Shown piece after piece: positions 1 through 11,689 of a DNA stretch of 64,000 nt (its first letter is position 1; each line of letters begins with the position of its first letter). Under the pieces are notes generated by a model. That model was not told the DNA's origin. It was given only the letters and a program-made list of their open reading frames with translations, and made no database searches. The stretch is from Brasenia schreberi. Lineage: Eukaryota; Streptophyta; Magnoliopsida; Nymphaeales; Cabombaceae. The position numbers and the translations under genes were made by a program. The stretch lies in assembly GCA_036023115.1 (NCBI GenBank), contig JAYKKT010000061.1, forward strand, positions 10,931,501 through 10,995,500, written 5' to 3'.

Positions 1-331
1 ACATCAAGGTTCTGTCCAGACGTTGTGCATCCCATTAGGAAATGTAACAGTGCCAAAGCTGCGGATCCACTAGCGGGTAGTGGACAATGGCGGGCTTCTC
101 TGGCGATCACCGGTCGTCGAAGATGCGGTCATTGATCAACTTTCGGAGCCATCTTTCTCGCAAGTCATTGTTAGACGAAATCAGGAGCAAACAGTACCAG
201 GCCCTCTGGTGGATGGGTTCTCAGTGGGAAGTGGTTTAGTGAAAGAGGCCAAAAGAAGCAGGCCTGACATGAGTTTGTGGGGGTTGACATTTAATTCCCC
301 TTGTATATGCGTCGCTTGTTGTGAGTTTTGA
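1..331 (+). other. Possible terminal exon of a gene running off the left edge (unidentified)
   Basis: The first ~300 bases are clearly richer in GC than the sequence that follows. Two + frames stay open over part of it: one from about 80 to 331, and one from an ATG near 88 to a stop near 240. I do not recognise either peptide, and no splice site fixes the frame. It could be the 3' end of a neighbouring gene or just composition. From 340 to 1,720 the DNA is AT-rich and I see nothing else in it. Confidence 0.15.
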
Positions 332-1721
332 GTAATTTTGATATGTGGAGAGGCATACATTATGTACAAATGCTTTATATACATTATGTCCTGAAATTCT
401 TCTCCATGCTCCAAAAACCATCAAGCTGCAGATAGACAGGCATCCTCTGCAGTTTCTGTTGACAGTGGGTAAAATTATTCTTCTCGGTTTAATTGTGTAT
501 TGACTATGATAAATGTATTGGAATGTAAATATGATAAAACTAGCAAATTAGCACTAAACCAGCTTGCTGGTTGATTATCATTAATCATTATGAAACAGCG
601 AAGACAACTATATATTATTTTACCTGCTTTAGAGACTTCTAACTCTGTTATGGACCTACATATTCGTTATAAGATGCTATGTAGATTGCTATGTATGCAG
701 ATACTGCTACTAACGACTGAACGGAAAATTGGCACTGAAGGAATCACCTTTTTTACATACAGCTTATTGTATCTAAATATTTTACATGGTTAGTATTGGA
801 AGAACGGCATGATCTTTTATCTCATATAATGGCTGTAGTACCATTAGTATGGATTCAACAATACCCAATTTCAATTCACGCTTGAGTCAACCTTATCGAA
901 TTGTGCCTCTATATTGCCTTGAGCTTGAGTAATATCATGCCTTAACCTCTTCAAGATACTCCATACTCAAACAAAGAGATATCAACTTTTGATGCAATGC
1001 ATTATCATGTTCATTTGGAATAAGGGTGTGATGATACAACTATGGGGAGCCTCAAAAGGAGTTATTTTAGTCAAGGTAGAAAAGCTGGTATTTTGTGAAA
1101 GTTCAGCTTATAAGAGAATGCTTGACCATACACTGGGCTAATCCTATGTGAGACAATGAAGGTTAAGTCTTAAGAATTTAGTTCACAAGCTCAACTAACA
1201 GGTATGTTCTTTCAAAACTTAGAATTACTCATTTTCTATAAAGGTGAGCATATTCTTTTTATTGGAGGGAGTTTCATATGGGTGTGCTTGATTGGTGGTG
1301 GCAAACCCTTGGTACTATAAGTGCAATCCTAGACCCATATGGGCTTGTAACCATGGTTCTAAGGAACCATGGTTCCATATGTGATTCTTCAATGGTATTA
1401 AGGCATGGCTTTTAGTATAAGAGAGTTGTAACACAAGAGAGAGAGGCACTTGAATTTTCATAGAAAGTTCTTGGATCCAATTCTCGTGCCCCATCTCCCA
1501 TAGTGCAGAAGTTTTTTACTCAAATTGGTCCTACAGAACTACACTTATAGGCTAGTAATGAGTTCTACCTTTGATGTACAATGAAACATTGAATTTTGAG
1601 TAGCAAAAATCAAGGTCTAATTCTTCTCAAACTTTGCCTGAAACGACCAACTATTTACTGCTAAATCCACCATTATCTTTCGGTTGATCCATCATGTTCT
1701 ACTTAACAGTGTTAAAGTCTC

Positions 1722-1738
1722 TTTCTCCGGCCTCATAT
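1722..1738. repeat. Left target-site duplication of LINE copy 1
   Basis: The 17-mer TTTCTCCGGCCTCATAT directly precedes the (ACA)n tail of the minus-strand LINE. It is repeated without mismatch at 4,974-4,990 after the other end of the element. Perfect duplications mark target-primed insertion and suggest a fairly young event. Confidence 0.9.
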
Positions 1739-4700
1739 ACAACAACAACTAAGCCTTTTCCCATACTAGACGGGGTCGGCTACATAGATTCTTTGTTTCC
1801 ACTTATCCCTATCGTGTGCCATGTTAGCAGTTAACTCCCAATAAGCTAGATCATTCTTTATTGTTTCTTTCCAACACTTTTGTGATCGTCCTCTACCTCT
1901 TTTAATACTTTCCAAATTTAGTTTTTCTAACCTTCTTACAGGTTCTTCTTTTGATCTTCTTTCTATATGTCCAAACCATCTTAAACGATGTTCTCTCATT
2001 TTATCCTCTATTGGTGCCACTCCTAATTTGTTTCTAATAACCTCATTATGTATACGGTCTTTTCTTGTATGACCACTCATCCATCTCAACATCTTCATTT
2101 CTGTCACAGACTTCTTTTGTACTGATTAACTGCCCAACACTTAGAACCATAAAACATGGCAAGCCTAATTGCTGCTATATAATATTTACCTTTTAATTTT
2201 AATGGTATCTTCTTATCACAAAGAATACCTGATGCTCCTCTCCATTTTAACCAACCAGCATTAATTCTATGTGTAACATCTCCATCAATTCTTCCATCAC
2301 TTTGAAAAATTGACCCTAGGTATTTAAAACTTTCCTTTTGGGGAATGAAATGTGTGCCAATTTTAATTTCTATATCCTCTGAAGTAGTCAAATGATCAAA
2401 CTTACATTCCATATATTTTGTCTTTGTTCTACTAAGTCGGAGGCCTTTGCTTTCTAATGTTTCTCTCCATAGTTCCAATTTTCTATTAACTTTTTCCTTA
2501 GACTCCTCCACTAATACAATGTCATCTGCAAATAACATACACCAAGGTACTTCATCTTAAATATGTTTTGTTAACTCATCCATCACCATTATAAATAAGT
2601 ATGAACTTAAAGTTGATCCTTGATGTAACCCAATATTAACTTCAAAGAAGTCTGTCGTTCCTTCATGAGTCCTCACACATGTTTTTGCACCGTCATACAT
2701 GTCTCTTATAAGGTTAATATATGTTAATGGGATACCTCTTTTTTCCAAAGTTCTCCAAAGAACCTCCCTTGGTACCCTATCATAAGCTTTTTCTAGATCA
2801 ATAAATATCATGTGAAGGTCTTTCTTTTTTGCTCTAAAATGTTCCATAAGACGTCTCAAAAGGTGAATTGCTTCAATAGTAGATCTGTCTGGCATGAATC
2901 CAAATTGGTTCTCTGTTGTACTTGATACTTGTCTTAACCTACGTTCGATAATTCTTTCCCATAATTTCATAGTATGACTCATTAACTTGATACCTCGATA
3001 ATTCGCACAATTTTGAATGTCTTTCTTGTTCTTATATATGGGTATAAGTGTACTTGGTCTCCATTCCTCGAGCATCTTTTGGTTTTTCCATATTTCATTA
3101 AATAGTCTTGTGAGCCAAGTGATTCTTATTTCTCCTAGTATTTTCCAAACTTCTATAGGAATATTTTCTGGTCCTACCAATTTACCACTCTTCATATGTT
3201 TAAGAGCCTCTTTGACTTCATTCTTTTGAATACGTCGGTAGAAATTGTGGTTTATATACTTTTCTGACTGGGCTAAATCTCCTAAACTAATACTAACATC
3301 TTTATTTTCATTAAAAAGATTATAAAAATAGTTTTTCCATCTATTTCTTATATCATCATTTGCCACTAGAATTTTTTCATCCTCGTCTTTTATGCATCTA
3401 ACATAATTAAGATCTTTAGTTTTCTTATCTCTAGCCCTAGCTATCCTAAAAATATCTCTTTCACCCTCTTTTGAGTTGAGTTTTTTTATATAAGTCATCC
3501 CAAATCTTAGCTTTTGCTTTACTAACGGCCTTTTTCGCTTTCTTCTTTGCTTTCTTATAAGCTTCTAAAGTTTCACTAGTTTTCTTAGCATAATGTAATT
3601 TGTAACATGCCCTCTTTGCCTTGATTTTATTTTGTACTACTTCACTCCACCACCAAGCTTCTTTTTGTGCCGGTACACCTCCCTTAGATACCCCTAATAC
3701 ATCTTTCGTCACTTTCCTAATATGTATAGCCATATTGTTCCACATATCACAGGGTGTGCCAACATAATTCCAAACATCTCCTTGAAGGACTTTCTGTTTA
3801 AATATATCTTCGTTCTCGCTTTTGAGGTTCCACCATTTAGTCCGAATAGCTCGATGCACTCTTTTCTTCTTTGTCTATTTTTTTATTTGTAAATCCATAA
3901 CTAAAAGTTGATGTTGGGTGGTTAAGCTTTCTCTTGGAATTACCTTACAATCTTTACAACACGCTCTATCTTTTTTTCTACAAATAAAGTAATCAATTTG
4001 TGTTTGTGATAAGCCACTCTTATAAGTAATTAAATGTTCATCTCGTTTTTTGAAGATTGTATTGACTATAAAGAGATCAAATGACATAGCAAAATTTAAA
4101 ATCTCCCTACCTTCCTCGTTTATATCCCCAAAACCAAAGTTTCCATGAATCCCTTGATATCCTAATGCCTCTTTACCGACATGTCCATTTAAATCTCTTC
4201 TTAAACAAATCATCTCCCTTTGTGGAATCTTTTGAAACACCTTATCTAACTCTTGCCAAAAAACTGTCTTTATACTATCTTCTAGTCCTACTTGGGGTGC
4301 GTAAGCACAAACTATATTCAAAACCTCTGCTCCTAACACTAATTTCAACGTCATGATTCGGTCACCATATCATTGTATGTCTACTACACTCTCCTTTAAA
4401 TCTTTATTTATGATAATACCAACTCCGTTTCGAGCCTTTTCTTTACCATAATTTAAAACCTGTATCCTCTATCTCCTTTGCTTTTTCTCCAACCCATTTT
4501 GTCTCTTGTAAACATAGAATATGAATCTTTCTCCGAATCATAGTATCTACCACCTCCATTAGCTTACCCGATAATGTTCCGACATTCCAAGAACCAATAC
4601 GAATCTTATTATCTAGGACTAGCTTCCTTACCCCCCGCATCCGTCCATAATCAAAATGCGGAGACCCTCTCTAAAAATTTTTCACTACATTCGGGCGGCA

Positions 4701-4973
4701 ATGTAGCGGAACTAACTTCTTTACCCACACCCGTCCATGATGTGGGAACCCTCTCTGCAATTGATTCACCCTTGCTTACTTTTTACTGCATTCAGGCTCT
4801 GCAGCATGTCACTAGGCGGGGACGCCCCAAAGCAATGCTCATAATTTTTGTAATCCATGTTGTAAAAATCCGACGAAGTTTTACGCTGGCTGTCGAAAGC
4901 CTAACACAACTCTCCTCCTTTATCCGGGCTTGGGACCGACAATGCAAGGACGATCCCTTACATGGGCGGAGTT
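1739..4973 (-). mobile_element. Near full-length non-LTR retrotransposon (RTE-like LINE), copy 1
   Basis: An element of 3,235 bp, transcribed on the minus strand, bounded by perfect 17-bp target duplications. Its 3' end (left side) is a (TTG)n tail rather than poly(A), preceded by a short 3' UTR. The 5' UTR (about 4,640-4,973) holds two diverged direct repeats, also seen in copy 2. The coding part has an apurinic endonuclease followed by reverse transcriptase in one reading direction. A size of about 3.2 kb, EN+RT in a single polyprotein and a short-repeat tail fit the RTE clade; the clade call is inference without a phylogeny. At least eleven other copies or ends of the same family occur in this window. 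Confidence 0.9.
1766..4640 (-). pseudogene. LINE copy 1 endonuclease-reverse transcriptase, broken by a few frameshifts/stops
   Basis: Open blocks in order along the minus strand are 4,640-4,443, 4,354-3,875, 3,859-3,461, 3,498-2,557, 2,538-2,104 and 2,107-1,766. The first two are the endonuclease: a WNVGTL segment, an LQETKW block with the catalytic Glu, and a DLNGHVG block whose usual preceding Gly reads as Arg. The middle holds RT fingers/palm ending at MLFADDIVLV, the F/YADD active site. The last block is the basic C-terminal region ([18 protein letters not shown]). Only a handful of lesions separate the blocks, so decay is slight, but this copy cannot make one intact protein as it reads here. 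Confidence 0.85.
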
Positions 4974-4990
4974 TTTCTCCGGCCTCATAT
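4974..4990. repeat. Right target-site duplication of LINE copy 1
   Basis: Identical to 1,722-1,738. It follows directly after the LINE 5' terminus (AACTCCGCCCATGT on the minus strand). Confidence 0.9.
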
Positions 4991-6261
4991 GTCAAATGAA
5001 ATTGCATTGCACATATTCAATCTCTTTATAGATAGTCTTTAACAATCTTTGCACCATCACAGTTAGATGAGTTGGATACTATAATCGACTTAGATAATGT
5101 GTTTCTTCCCACTTTGCCGAAGTGTACAACCGGCAAGACGAGCTCCAACAGGATTGGAGTTGTAGCAATAATCTATCCTTCATCACAAGAATTTATGTGA
5201 CGAGTATCCCTAATATTCACTCATTTCCTTCCTTTCCTTAGATCCCAAGTTCTCTACAATAAGCTTTGTCACATCCTCAGTTGTGTTGCATGAGAAGTGG
5301 GTACTTAACTCTTCTTAATTTATCGTGTGGTCCTTAAAACCCCAAAATTTTTCAAGGAGGGAACTATACTCCATGGTTGCGCCAAATTGATAGCTTTCCA
5401 AAGCGTGCAGTCTACTTTCTCCTGGTTATTAAACAAGTCTTTTCAAAAGAACAAAGCTTCTATATCCCACACGAAAATTTTGCCCATATTGAAACACAAT
5501 AGCAAAATAAACATGGCCTTAATATCTGGATATTGAGTTCCATTTAGGATATCCAACCTAATGAGATGAAAACTGACTTGGTAGCAATAAAGTATCCTAT
5601 GATTTTCTTGATTTCGTACCTAAAAACTTAAACTTTTTTGCGTCAAATAAAAACATAAAGCTTCAGCCGTTAATTGAAAAGAGACCTCAAATTTCAACTA
5701 TTAATCAAAGTACTTATTTGATTAATGCCATTAGTTATCAGATCCTTATTGCTTAACTGTTCAAACCTTAAGTTCTTATTTGACTTAAACATCAAATTGT
5801 TAAACTACAAGAAACTTTTGCTATTTTTTTTTCTAAAAGAATTATTATATGCTTAAAGAGATTAACATGTCATAGGATAGGACCTTTTTTTCTCTTTTGT
5901 TTTTTACAATGGAGGCCCTAGCCAAATGGTTACCCCGATCATCGATCTCATGACCTTCAACCTGCTGAACGAGCTGGGTGTTCGTTGTGCCATAGGATAA
6001 GACTTTTCAAACCCTCTTCTTCTTCTCGCAAACTTTGGTCATCGTCTTCTTCCTCTCCTCTCCGTCTCCCCGATCGCCTTCCAAACCGAGCATGTCATTC
6101 TCCTTCACCAAATTCTATCTTTCCATCAATCGCCTACAATATAAGAAAGCGAGAGAATGGGTGTAGCGAGAACAATCACTGGTGTTTCTTCCTCCGTTTT
6201 CTAACTGCTTTTTTTTTTTTTACTTGAACACCTTCGTTGTTTCGGTCTCTGAATTTCTCGA
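4991..6261. other. Intergenic DNA and promoter region of the RRM gene
   Basis: No coding sequence is evident from 4,991 to about 5,980. A SINE-like piece lies at 5,885-5,985. From about 6,000 to 6,261 the sequence becomes pyrimidine-rich, with CTTCTTCTTCTC tracts and a T-run just before the ATG. That is typical of a plant 5' UTR for the gene starting at 6,262. Confidence 0.5.
5885..5985 (-). mobile_element. tRNA-derived SINE copy, diverged (family A)
   Basis: On the minus strand it reads A-box-like CAGCTCGTTCAGCAGG, B-box-like GAGATCGATGATC, then GGCTAGGGCCTCCATTGTAA and an A-rich tail. This is the layout of the better copies at 52.1 and 63.2 kb. It lies within 300 bp of the start of the RRM gene. 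Confidence 0.5.
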
Positions 6262-8280
6262 ATGGATCCGATGGTGGAGGAGCAATTAAACTACGAGGAT
6301 GATGACTATGCAGCCGGCGGTGGAGGCGGCCAGAAGCACCACTATGCCGGCGGCGGAGCGATCTCGGCCCTCGCGGAAGAGGAGTTCCTCGGTGACGACG
6401 ACTACGACGATCTATACAGTGACGTCAACGTCAGCGAGGATTTCATGAAATCCGTTCATCACCACCACCAGCAGAACCTTCCTCCTTCCAACCCTAGCCC
6501 TATTCCGTCGCATCTCCCGCCTTCAGCGAACGGACGTCCAGCGGCGAATGATCCGTCTTCGTCTGCATCGGCTGGCGCGGGATTCAGGGCTTCGGAGACT
6601 GCCGGGACGGGGGTCAACATCCCGGGCGTGGGATATCTGGACGGAAAGATATCGAACGCTGGAGGCGGCTTCGTTCCTTCCGGTGGCAATGATTATGCAG
6701 GTTCTAAGGCGAGGTTATCGGAAATTCCTGTCTGTCCGACGGCTGGAAACCCAGCGTATGGTGAATCCTCTCCCGCAGGAAGAGGAATGGGAGCTGGAGT
6801 CCGTGAACAAGGAGGAAACATGGCCGGGGGAGGTGTGATTTCGATGCCGGCTCCCAGAAGCGTCAATCAATCTGGCGGAAGCATCGCGAGCCGCCCGCCG
6901 CTGCAATTGCCGACGCCACAGCAGGTGCAGCCACATCAGATGCAGCAGCCACAGGTGCAACAGCAACAGATGCAGCAGCAGCAGGTGCCGCAGCAACAGA
7001 TGCAGCCGATGGTGGAGAGCAACGGCAACACGATGCTGTTCGTCGGGGAATTGCATTGGTGGACGACGGACGCCGAGCTCGAGAGCGAACTCTCGCGCTA
7101 CGGAAAGGTAAAAGAGATCAAATTCTTCGACGAGCGAGCGAGCGGAAAATCCAAAGGCTACTGCCAGGTCGAGTTCTTCGACGCTGGTAGCGCGGGTGCT
7201 TGCAAGGAAGGGATGAACGGCCATGCCTTCAATGGGCGCGCCTGTGTCGTCGTGTTCGCGACACAGCAGAATCTGAAGCAGATGGGTGCTGCTTATGCCA
7301 ACAAAACACAGGCACAAACCCACTCCCAGATGCAAGGAAGGCGTGGTAGTAACAATGACGGCAATAGGAATGGTGGAATGAATTTCCAAGGAGGCGTTGG
7401 GGGTAGGATGGGTTGGGGAAGAGGCGGGCAAGGGATACAAAATAGAGGGCAAAATGGAGGCAATATACAGAACAGGAATAGAGGAAATATGGGTGGTACT
7501 GGCGCCGGGAACGGTGGTATTACTGGTAGTGGTGGAGTCGGGAAAGGGATGATAGCGAATGCTTTCGTTGGCCCACCGATCGCCGGACCTCCGGGCGCAT
7601 TGATGCAGCAGGGGTTGATGGGTCCTGGTTTTGATCCCACATATGCTTCACATATGGGCAGAGGAGGCATGTATGGTGGGTTTCCTGCTCCTATATTTCC
7701 GGGAATGATGCCGGCATTTCCCGCCGTCAACAGTACCGTTGGGCTTGCCGGCGTTGCTCCTCATGTTAATCCTGCATTCTTCGCCCGTGGTATGGCTGCC
7801 AATGGAATGGGAATGATGGGTAGTACTGGAATGGATGGTCATGCTGCCGGAATGTGGACGGATCCGGCGATGGGAGGATGGGCGTCTGAGGAGCATGGGA
7901 GAACCAGGGACTCCAGCTATGGGGATGATGGGACTTCTGATTATGCTTATGGGGAAAGCAATGATAGAGGTGGAAGGTCAGGAAACGCGTCGAGGGGGAA
8001 GGAGAGGGGTGGTTCGGAGCGCGATTGGTCTGGGAATTCTGATAGGAGGCATCGAGATGAGAGAGAGGCTGATTGGGACCGGCATAGGTATAGGGATGAG
8101 AAAGAAGGGTACTCGGATCAGAGACAGAGAGAACGTGACTATGACAACGAGGAAGATTGGGATAGAGGAAGGACTTCCACCTCGAGGTCTAGAAGCAAGA
8201 CTAGAATGCAAGAAGAAGATCAGCGGTCGAGACCTAAGGACGTAGATTATGGAAAGAGGAGGCGTCTGCCTTCTGAATGA
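6262..8280 (+). CDS. RRM protein, CFIm68/59 (CPSF6)-like pre-mRNA 3'-end processing factor
   Basis: A single open exon of 672 aa. Order: acidic Asp/Tyr-rich N-terminus (residues 1-65); Gly/Pro/Ser-rich stretch; Gln/Met-rich run (about 220-250); one RRM (about 258-333) with RNP2 LFVGEL and RNP1 KSKGYCQVEF; a long Gly/Met/Asn-rich region; and an Arg/Asp/Glu/Ser-rich C-terminus (from about 545) ending KRRRLPSE. One RRM followed by a low-complexity centre and an RS/RD-like tail is the layout of CFIm68/CFIm59. In that family the RRM protein pairs with CFIm25 and influences poly(A)-site choice in the nucleus. The ATG at 6,262 is the first in frame after a pyrimidine-rich leader. No intron is needed. 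An alternative is a generic hnRNP-like RRM protein; the CFIm assignment rests on domain layout, not a search. Confidence 0.85.
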   Translation: MDPMVEEQLNYEDDDYAAGGGGGQKHHYAGGGAISALAEEEFLGDDDYDDLYSDVNVSEDFMKSVHHHHQQNLPPSNPSPIPSHLPPSANGRPAANDPSSSASAGAGFRASETAGTGVNIPGVGYLDGKISNAGGGFVPSGGNDYAGSKARLSEIPVCPTAGNPAYGESSPAGRGMGAGVREQGGNMAGGGVISMPAPRSVNQSGGSIASRPPLQLPTPQQVQPHQMQQPQVQQQQMQQQQVPQQQMQPMVESNGNTMLFVGELHWWTTDAELESELSRYGKVKEIKFFDERASGKSKGYCQVEFFDAGSAGACKEGMNGHAFNGRACVVVFATQQNLKQMGAAYANKTQAQTHSQMQGRRGSNNDGNRNGGMNFQGGVGGRMGWGRGGQGIQNRGQNGGNIQNRNRGNMGGTGAGNGGITGSGGVGKGMIANAFVGPPIAGPPGALMQQGLMGPGFDPTYASHMGRGGMYGGFPAPIFPGMMPAFPAVNSTVGLAGVAPHVNPAFFARGMAANGMGMMGSTGMDGHAAGMWTDPAMGGWASEEHGRTRDSSYGDDGTSDYAYGESNDRGGRSGNASRGKERGGSERDWSGNSDRRHRDEREADWDRHRYRDEKEGYSDQRQRERDYDNEEDWDRGRTSTSRSRSKTRMQEEDQRSRPKDVDYGKRRRLPSE

Positions 8281-8326
8281 TGAAAGGTTCATGCGAATTA
8301 TTCTTTACATTGAAGAAAAGTTTTCC

Positions 8327-8450
8327 TTTTTTTTTTTGTTACAAGAGGAGGCCGAAGCCTAACACACACACGCACACTCTGGGAGTTGAACTCCCCACAA
8401 GCAGCAATGGCGCCACAGTGACCTGCCGTTGAGCTAACGCTCTGGGTGCA
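8327..8450 (-). mobile_element. tRNA-derived SINE (family A) in the 3' flank/UTR of the RRM gene
   Basis: On the minus strand: GTTAGCTCAACGGCAGG (A box), GGGGAGTTCAACTCCC (B box), then GTTAGGCTTCGGCCTCCTCT, TTGTAAC and a run of A. It begins about 50 bp after the stop codon, so it probably lies in the 3' UTR or in the polyadenylation region. That would place a tRNA-like fold and an (A/T) homopolymer there. Confidence 0.75.
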
Positions 8451-9162
8451 ACAATCTGGAAAAATTGAGCATTGGATAATGTTTCACTGAATGTCAAAGT
8501 CAATCAAATGGAAGGCGCGTGATCTTGAGAAACTTTTCTTATACAATTTCTAAGGGAGCAGCAACTGGCTGATCATGGATTTAGTGGTGGTCTTGTTTTA
8601 GTGAGAAAGAACCAAAATAGAGATCTTGTTTTAGTGAGAAAGAAGCAAATACCGGCAGGTATGTCTTTTCTGGGCGCGGAACTGGATCCGATGACAACCC
8701 CAGATTGTTTTGGAACGAACTAAAATGCAGAAATTTTCTGAAAATTTAGGCTTCTATAAGTCGGGTGAAGAAGACTCGCAAAAATCCATAGCTTCTTAGG
8801 ATGATTTCAGTTCAAACCGAACAGTTCGTGCAAAGGAAAGCAGTGAAGGACTATGATGATCGGGTGCTTCAATTACTAAAGGCCTGCAAAAAACAGTATA
8901 CCAACTCAACAAATTGGTCTCAAATAAGTACGTGATGAAGGACTATGGTGATCGGATGCTTCAGACTGTAGGTTGTCCGTATAGTTGAGAGAATCTAATT
9001 TTTCTCGTGAAAATGAATCTTTCTTTTCTCCCATGTGAATCCCATATGAGGACAAGCAAACGTGCTCCAAAGGATTCAGATGAAACAGATTCTCACATCT
9101 TGTGTCGCTTTGTAAAGTGGGTGATTTGAAATCATACATGGAATTGATTTCAACGCAAAATC

Positions 9163-9410
9163 GTGACTGCATCCTTTGATGGGCGAAGCAAAGGCGCCCC
9201 TGGTGGAGAGGAGTCTCGTTTTTGGAAAGAGAGAGCTTTCCCTCTTCTTTTGTACTCGTGCAAGGGAAAAGCGTTTCCTACCACCGAGCCTCTTCGGAAC
9301 GAAGGGGCGGAAGTCGGTCAACGGATGCCTCGGTTTCATCTTTCGACAAGCAATCGTGTCCAATTATTGAATCGGTTGGTGGTCCAGTGAACAAGCGCAC
9401 AGGGTAAAAC
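9163..9410. other. GC-rich block, possible organelle-derived (NUMT) insertion
   Basis: About 250 bp, visibly richer in G and C than its flanks and open in several frames. It contains inverted pieces such as GAAAGAGAGAGCTTTC. The texture resembles plant mitochondrial intergenic DNA, but I recognise no mitochondrial gene in it. A divergent exon is the alternative. Confidence 0.2.
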
Positions 9411-9530
9411 CAATCAAGGGGTCGGTTGGCACATTCAAATTCTCAAATTTAGGAGAAAGAGAAGGAGAGCCTTGGTGCTTACGTTGTCCATGTCTTCAAG
9501 CCCAATAACCCAGTGTACAAGGAGGTGCAA

Positions 9531-9534
<4 letters not shown>

Positions 9535-9601
<67 letters not shown>
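9535..9601. repeat. (CT)n microsatellite, about 33 units
   Basis: Uninterrupted CT dinucleotide tract of about 67 bp. Confidence 0.97.
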
Positions 9602-9604
<3 letters not shown>

Positions 9605-9840
9605 TGATATGATGGAGAATTTTTTTATGGGTATCATATAGGTGTATCAAACTGCATCTGCCTACCATCTGGTCCACACAGCTGCATTGCTTGCGGCTTC
9701 TTTCTCTTACCAAGCACCCCAAAATTGTGCGTTTTACCCAATTCTTTTCTCTGCTTGATGGTTCTTTTCAAACAGTAATCAGTTTTTGGTGGTTTTGGTT
9801 TGTTGGTGTTTGTGGATGGTTGAATGGTACAATTGTACTA

Positions 9841-9843
<3 letters not shown>

Positions 9844-9899
<56 letters not shown>
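9844..9899. repeat. Compound (TC)n(AC)n microsatellite
   Basis: About 37 bp of TC units passing directly into about 19 bp of AC units. Confidence 0.97.
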
Positions 9900-10799
9900 G
9901 TTCGGAAGCCTATTAACTGCTGGGATTGTTCTTTTCTCGGAAACATAAATTCTATCCAGCTTTTTGCCCGTTCTCGTTTTCTGCTTGTGATGAATTATTC
10001 TCTCCTCCCCTGAATTCAATTTCCTTTTCCTCTCAGTTTCTTATGCTAGTTAGCAGTAGCATATTATTGGTAGTTTTCATATGATTCATCAACTAAGTCA
10101 GCTCCTTGAGTTATAAATTAATAGCTTGTGGTCCAATTCTTGTTTGCTATCATCCCGAAGAAGGAGCTTTATGATTAGAGCTGCTAGATCAATTCATATC
10201 ATTGTGGAAATTGGGTTCCCTGAATTGTAATATCAGGGAGTTGCATTTGACCTATTATTTGATTCAAACAGAAGAGGAATTGAATAAAAGTAAGGGTTTC
10301 TTGGTCAAGGAATGATTCTGGGTGATGCGCAAAGCCCTAGCAGATGAGGCATCTGAATAGATAAAATGATAAACGAAGATGGAAAATCTCGATTCAGGAA
10401 AATTCTTTGAAACTATATTGTTTTTGAATCATGTTCATGACGCATTCGATTGTTATGGTTGTCAATTTTAAAACAGTCACACTTGCAGTTTTATAGGAAA
10501 AACAATCACATTTATAGAGTCCTGCTTATCAGTAGCACTTACTTTTGGTTGCAGCGGTGTATGCAAATTGGTGGCATGTTATTTTTAATGGAGGGATCCA
10601 ACCATACTTTGAATAAGATGCACGGAAGACATCTTTGAAATTGTAGCCCACCCACCCGCACATCCACTGCTGAAACTTGCTACCAGCAATCACAATGATA
10701 TCTAGTTTGACAACTGAAATTTGCTACTTGAGTCAAGCACATCCCCACTGCTAAAGAGAGAGCATCAGATTGGAGAGACAACAGTTCGGCCTCCCTATC

Positions 10800-10975
10800 C
10801 TTCACATGAGAGAACTTTGTCTTTGGCCTCCTGTTTGGCGCATTCCATGATCTTCTGCATATAACATGAAGCTGTGATGCAGCTTAAGGGCTGCCCAAGT
10901 ATCGGATTGCAGCTCTGCATAATATGGAGAGGCCAAATGTTGAAAGTCCAGCACTCTCATATCTTTTAGATTCCA
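10800..10975 (-). pseudogene. Possible gene fragment (unidentified)
   Basis: On the minus strand one frame reads through peptide-like text containing YAELQSDTWAALKLHH before a stop. A second frame continues with MECAKQEAKD. This looks more like degenerate exon sequence than random AT-rich DNA. I cannot name the family, and no splice sites confirm it. Confidence 0.2.
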
Positions 10976-11223
10976 ATCTTCATTTCATTCAACGTTTCCC
11001 ACATTGCAATAATCAATTTTATTTCCTTTTCCAGTTCAGATCCTATTTCCATTTACACGTCGCATGAATCAAGCATCTTTCTTTTGACTCTTATTGAACC
11101 GCCGTCACGCTAGGCTAGTCAGTTCTTTTCGCTGGGGAGTTCTTACAAGCATAGTCACTTCTTTTTGTTGCACAAACTTCCTAAGGCCCTCCTATTGTGC
11201 TGTGATCTTAAACTTATTTTACA

Positions 11224-11266
11224 TTTCCCTGTACAACAACAACAACTAAGCCTTTTCCCTGTACAA
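11224..11266 (-). mobile_element. Minimal LINE 3'-tail insertion with target duplication
   Basis: The 13-mer TTTCCCTGTACAA occurs at 11,224-11,236 and again at 11,254-11,266. Between them is only CAACAACAACTAAGCCT, the last bases of the LINE 3' end, with some overlap in TTTCCC. It reads as an extremely 5'-truncated insertion of about 20-27 bp. Confidence 0.65.
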
Positions 11267-11689
11267 TCTTTTAAAGTAATACTGTAGAATCAAGTCTTAG
11301 CAAGACTAATACTGCTCCTTGGAGATGTTCTAGGAAGTAAATTTATACTGGAGAAGGTGGCAAGAAAGCGGTGTCAATGTGATGAGACGGTTACCAAATG
11401 TGGTACTGCAGAGAACCACTTTCTTGTGTATAAAATTATAAAAGGACAATCTACATCAAAATGCAGAGGCATAATCTTGTAAAACTAGAGATTTATGTGA
11501 AAAAGAATATGCATGTGAAAAATTAAAATTATAATCAAACTAGAGCAGGGGCCTATAAGGTTTCACTTGTTAGGTAGCACAAGCACATGCCCTTATTCAC
11601 TTGGTGAGATTAGGCTCCAAGGAAAATTTAGCAGCATAAGTTTTTAGCAGAGAGATCTTATACAGGATTCTCTGCTCGTGTTGTTTTCA

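Noticed and set aside
6459..8292. Long open frames on the minus strand and other plus frames over the RRM gene
   Set aside because: They are by-products of the GC-rich, low-complexity coding sequence; only the plus frame from 6,262 has a real domain (RRM).
9435..10013. Open frames made of Arg-Glu or Ser-Leu repeats
   Set aside because: Translations of CT microsatellites, not genes.
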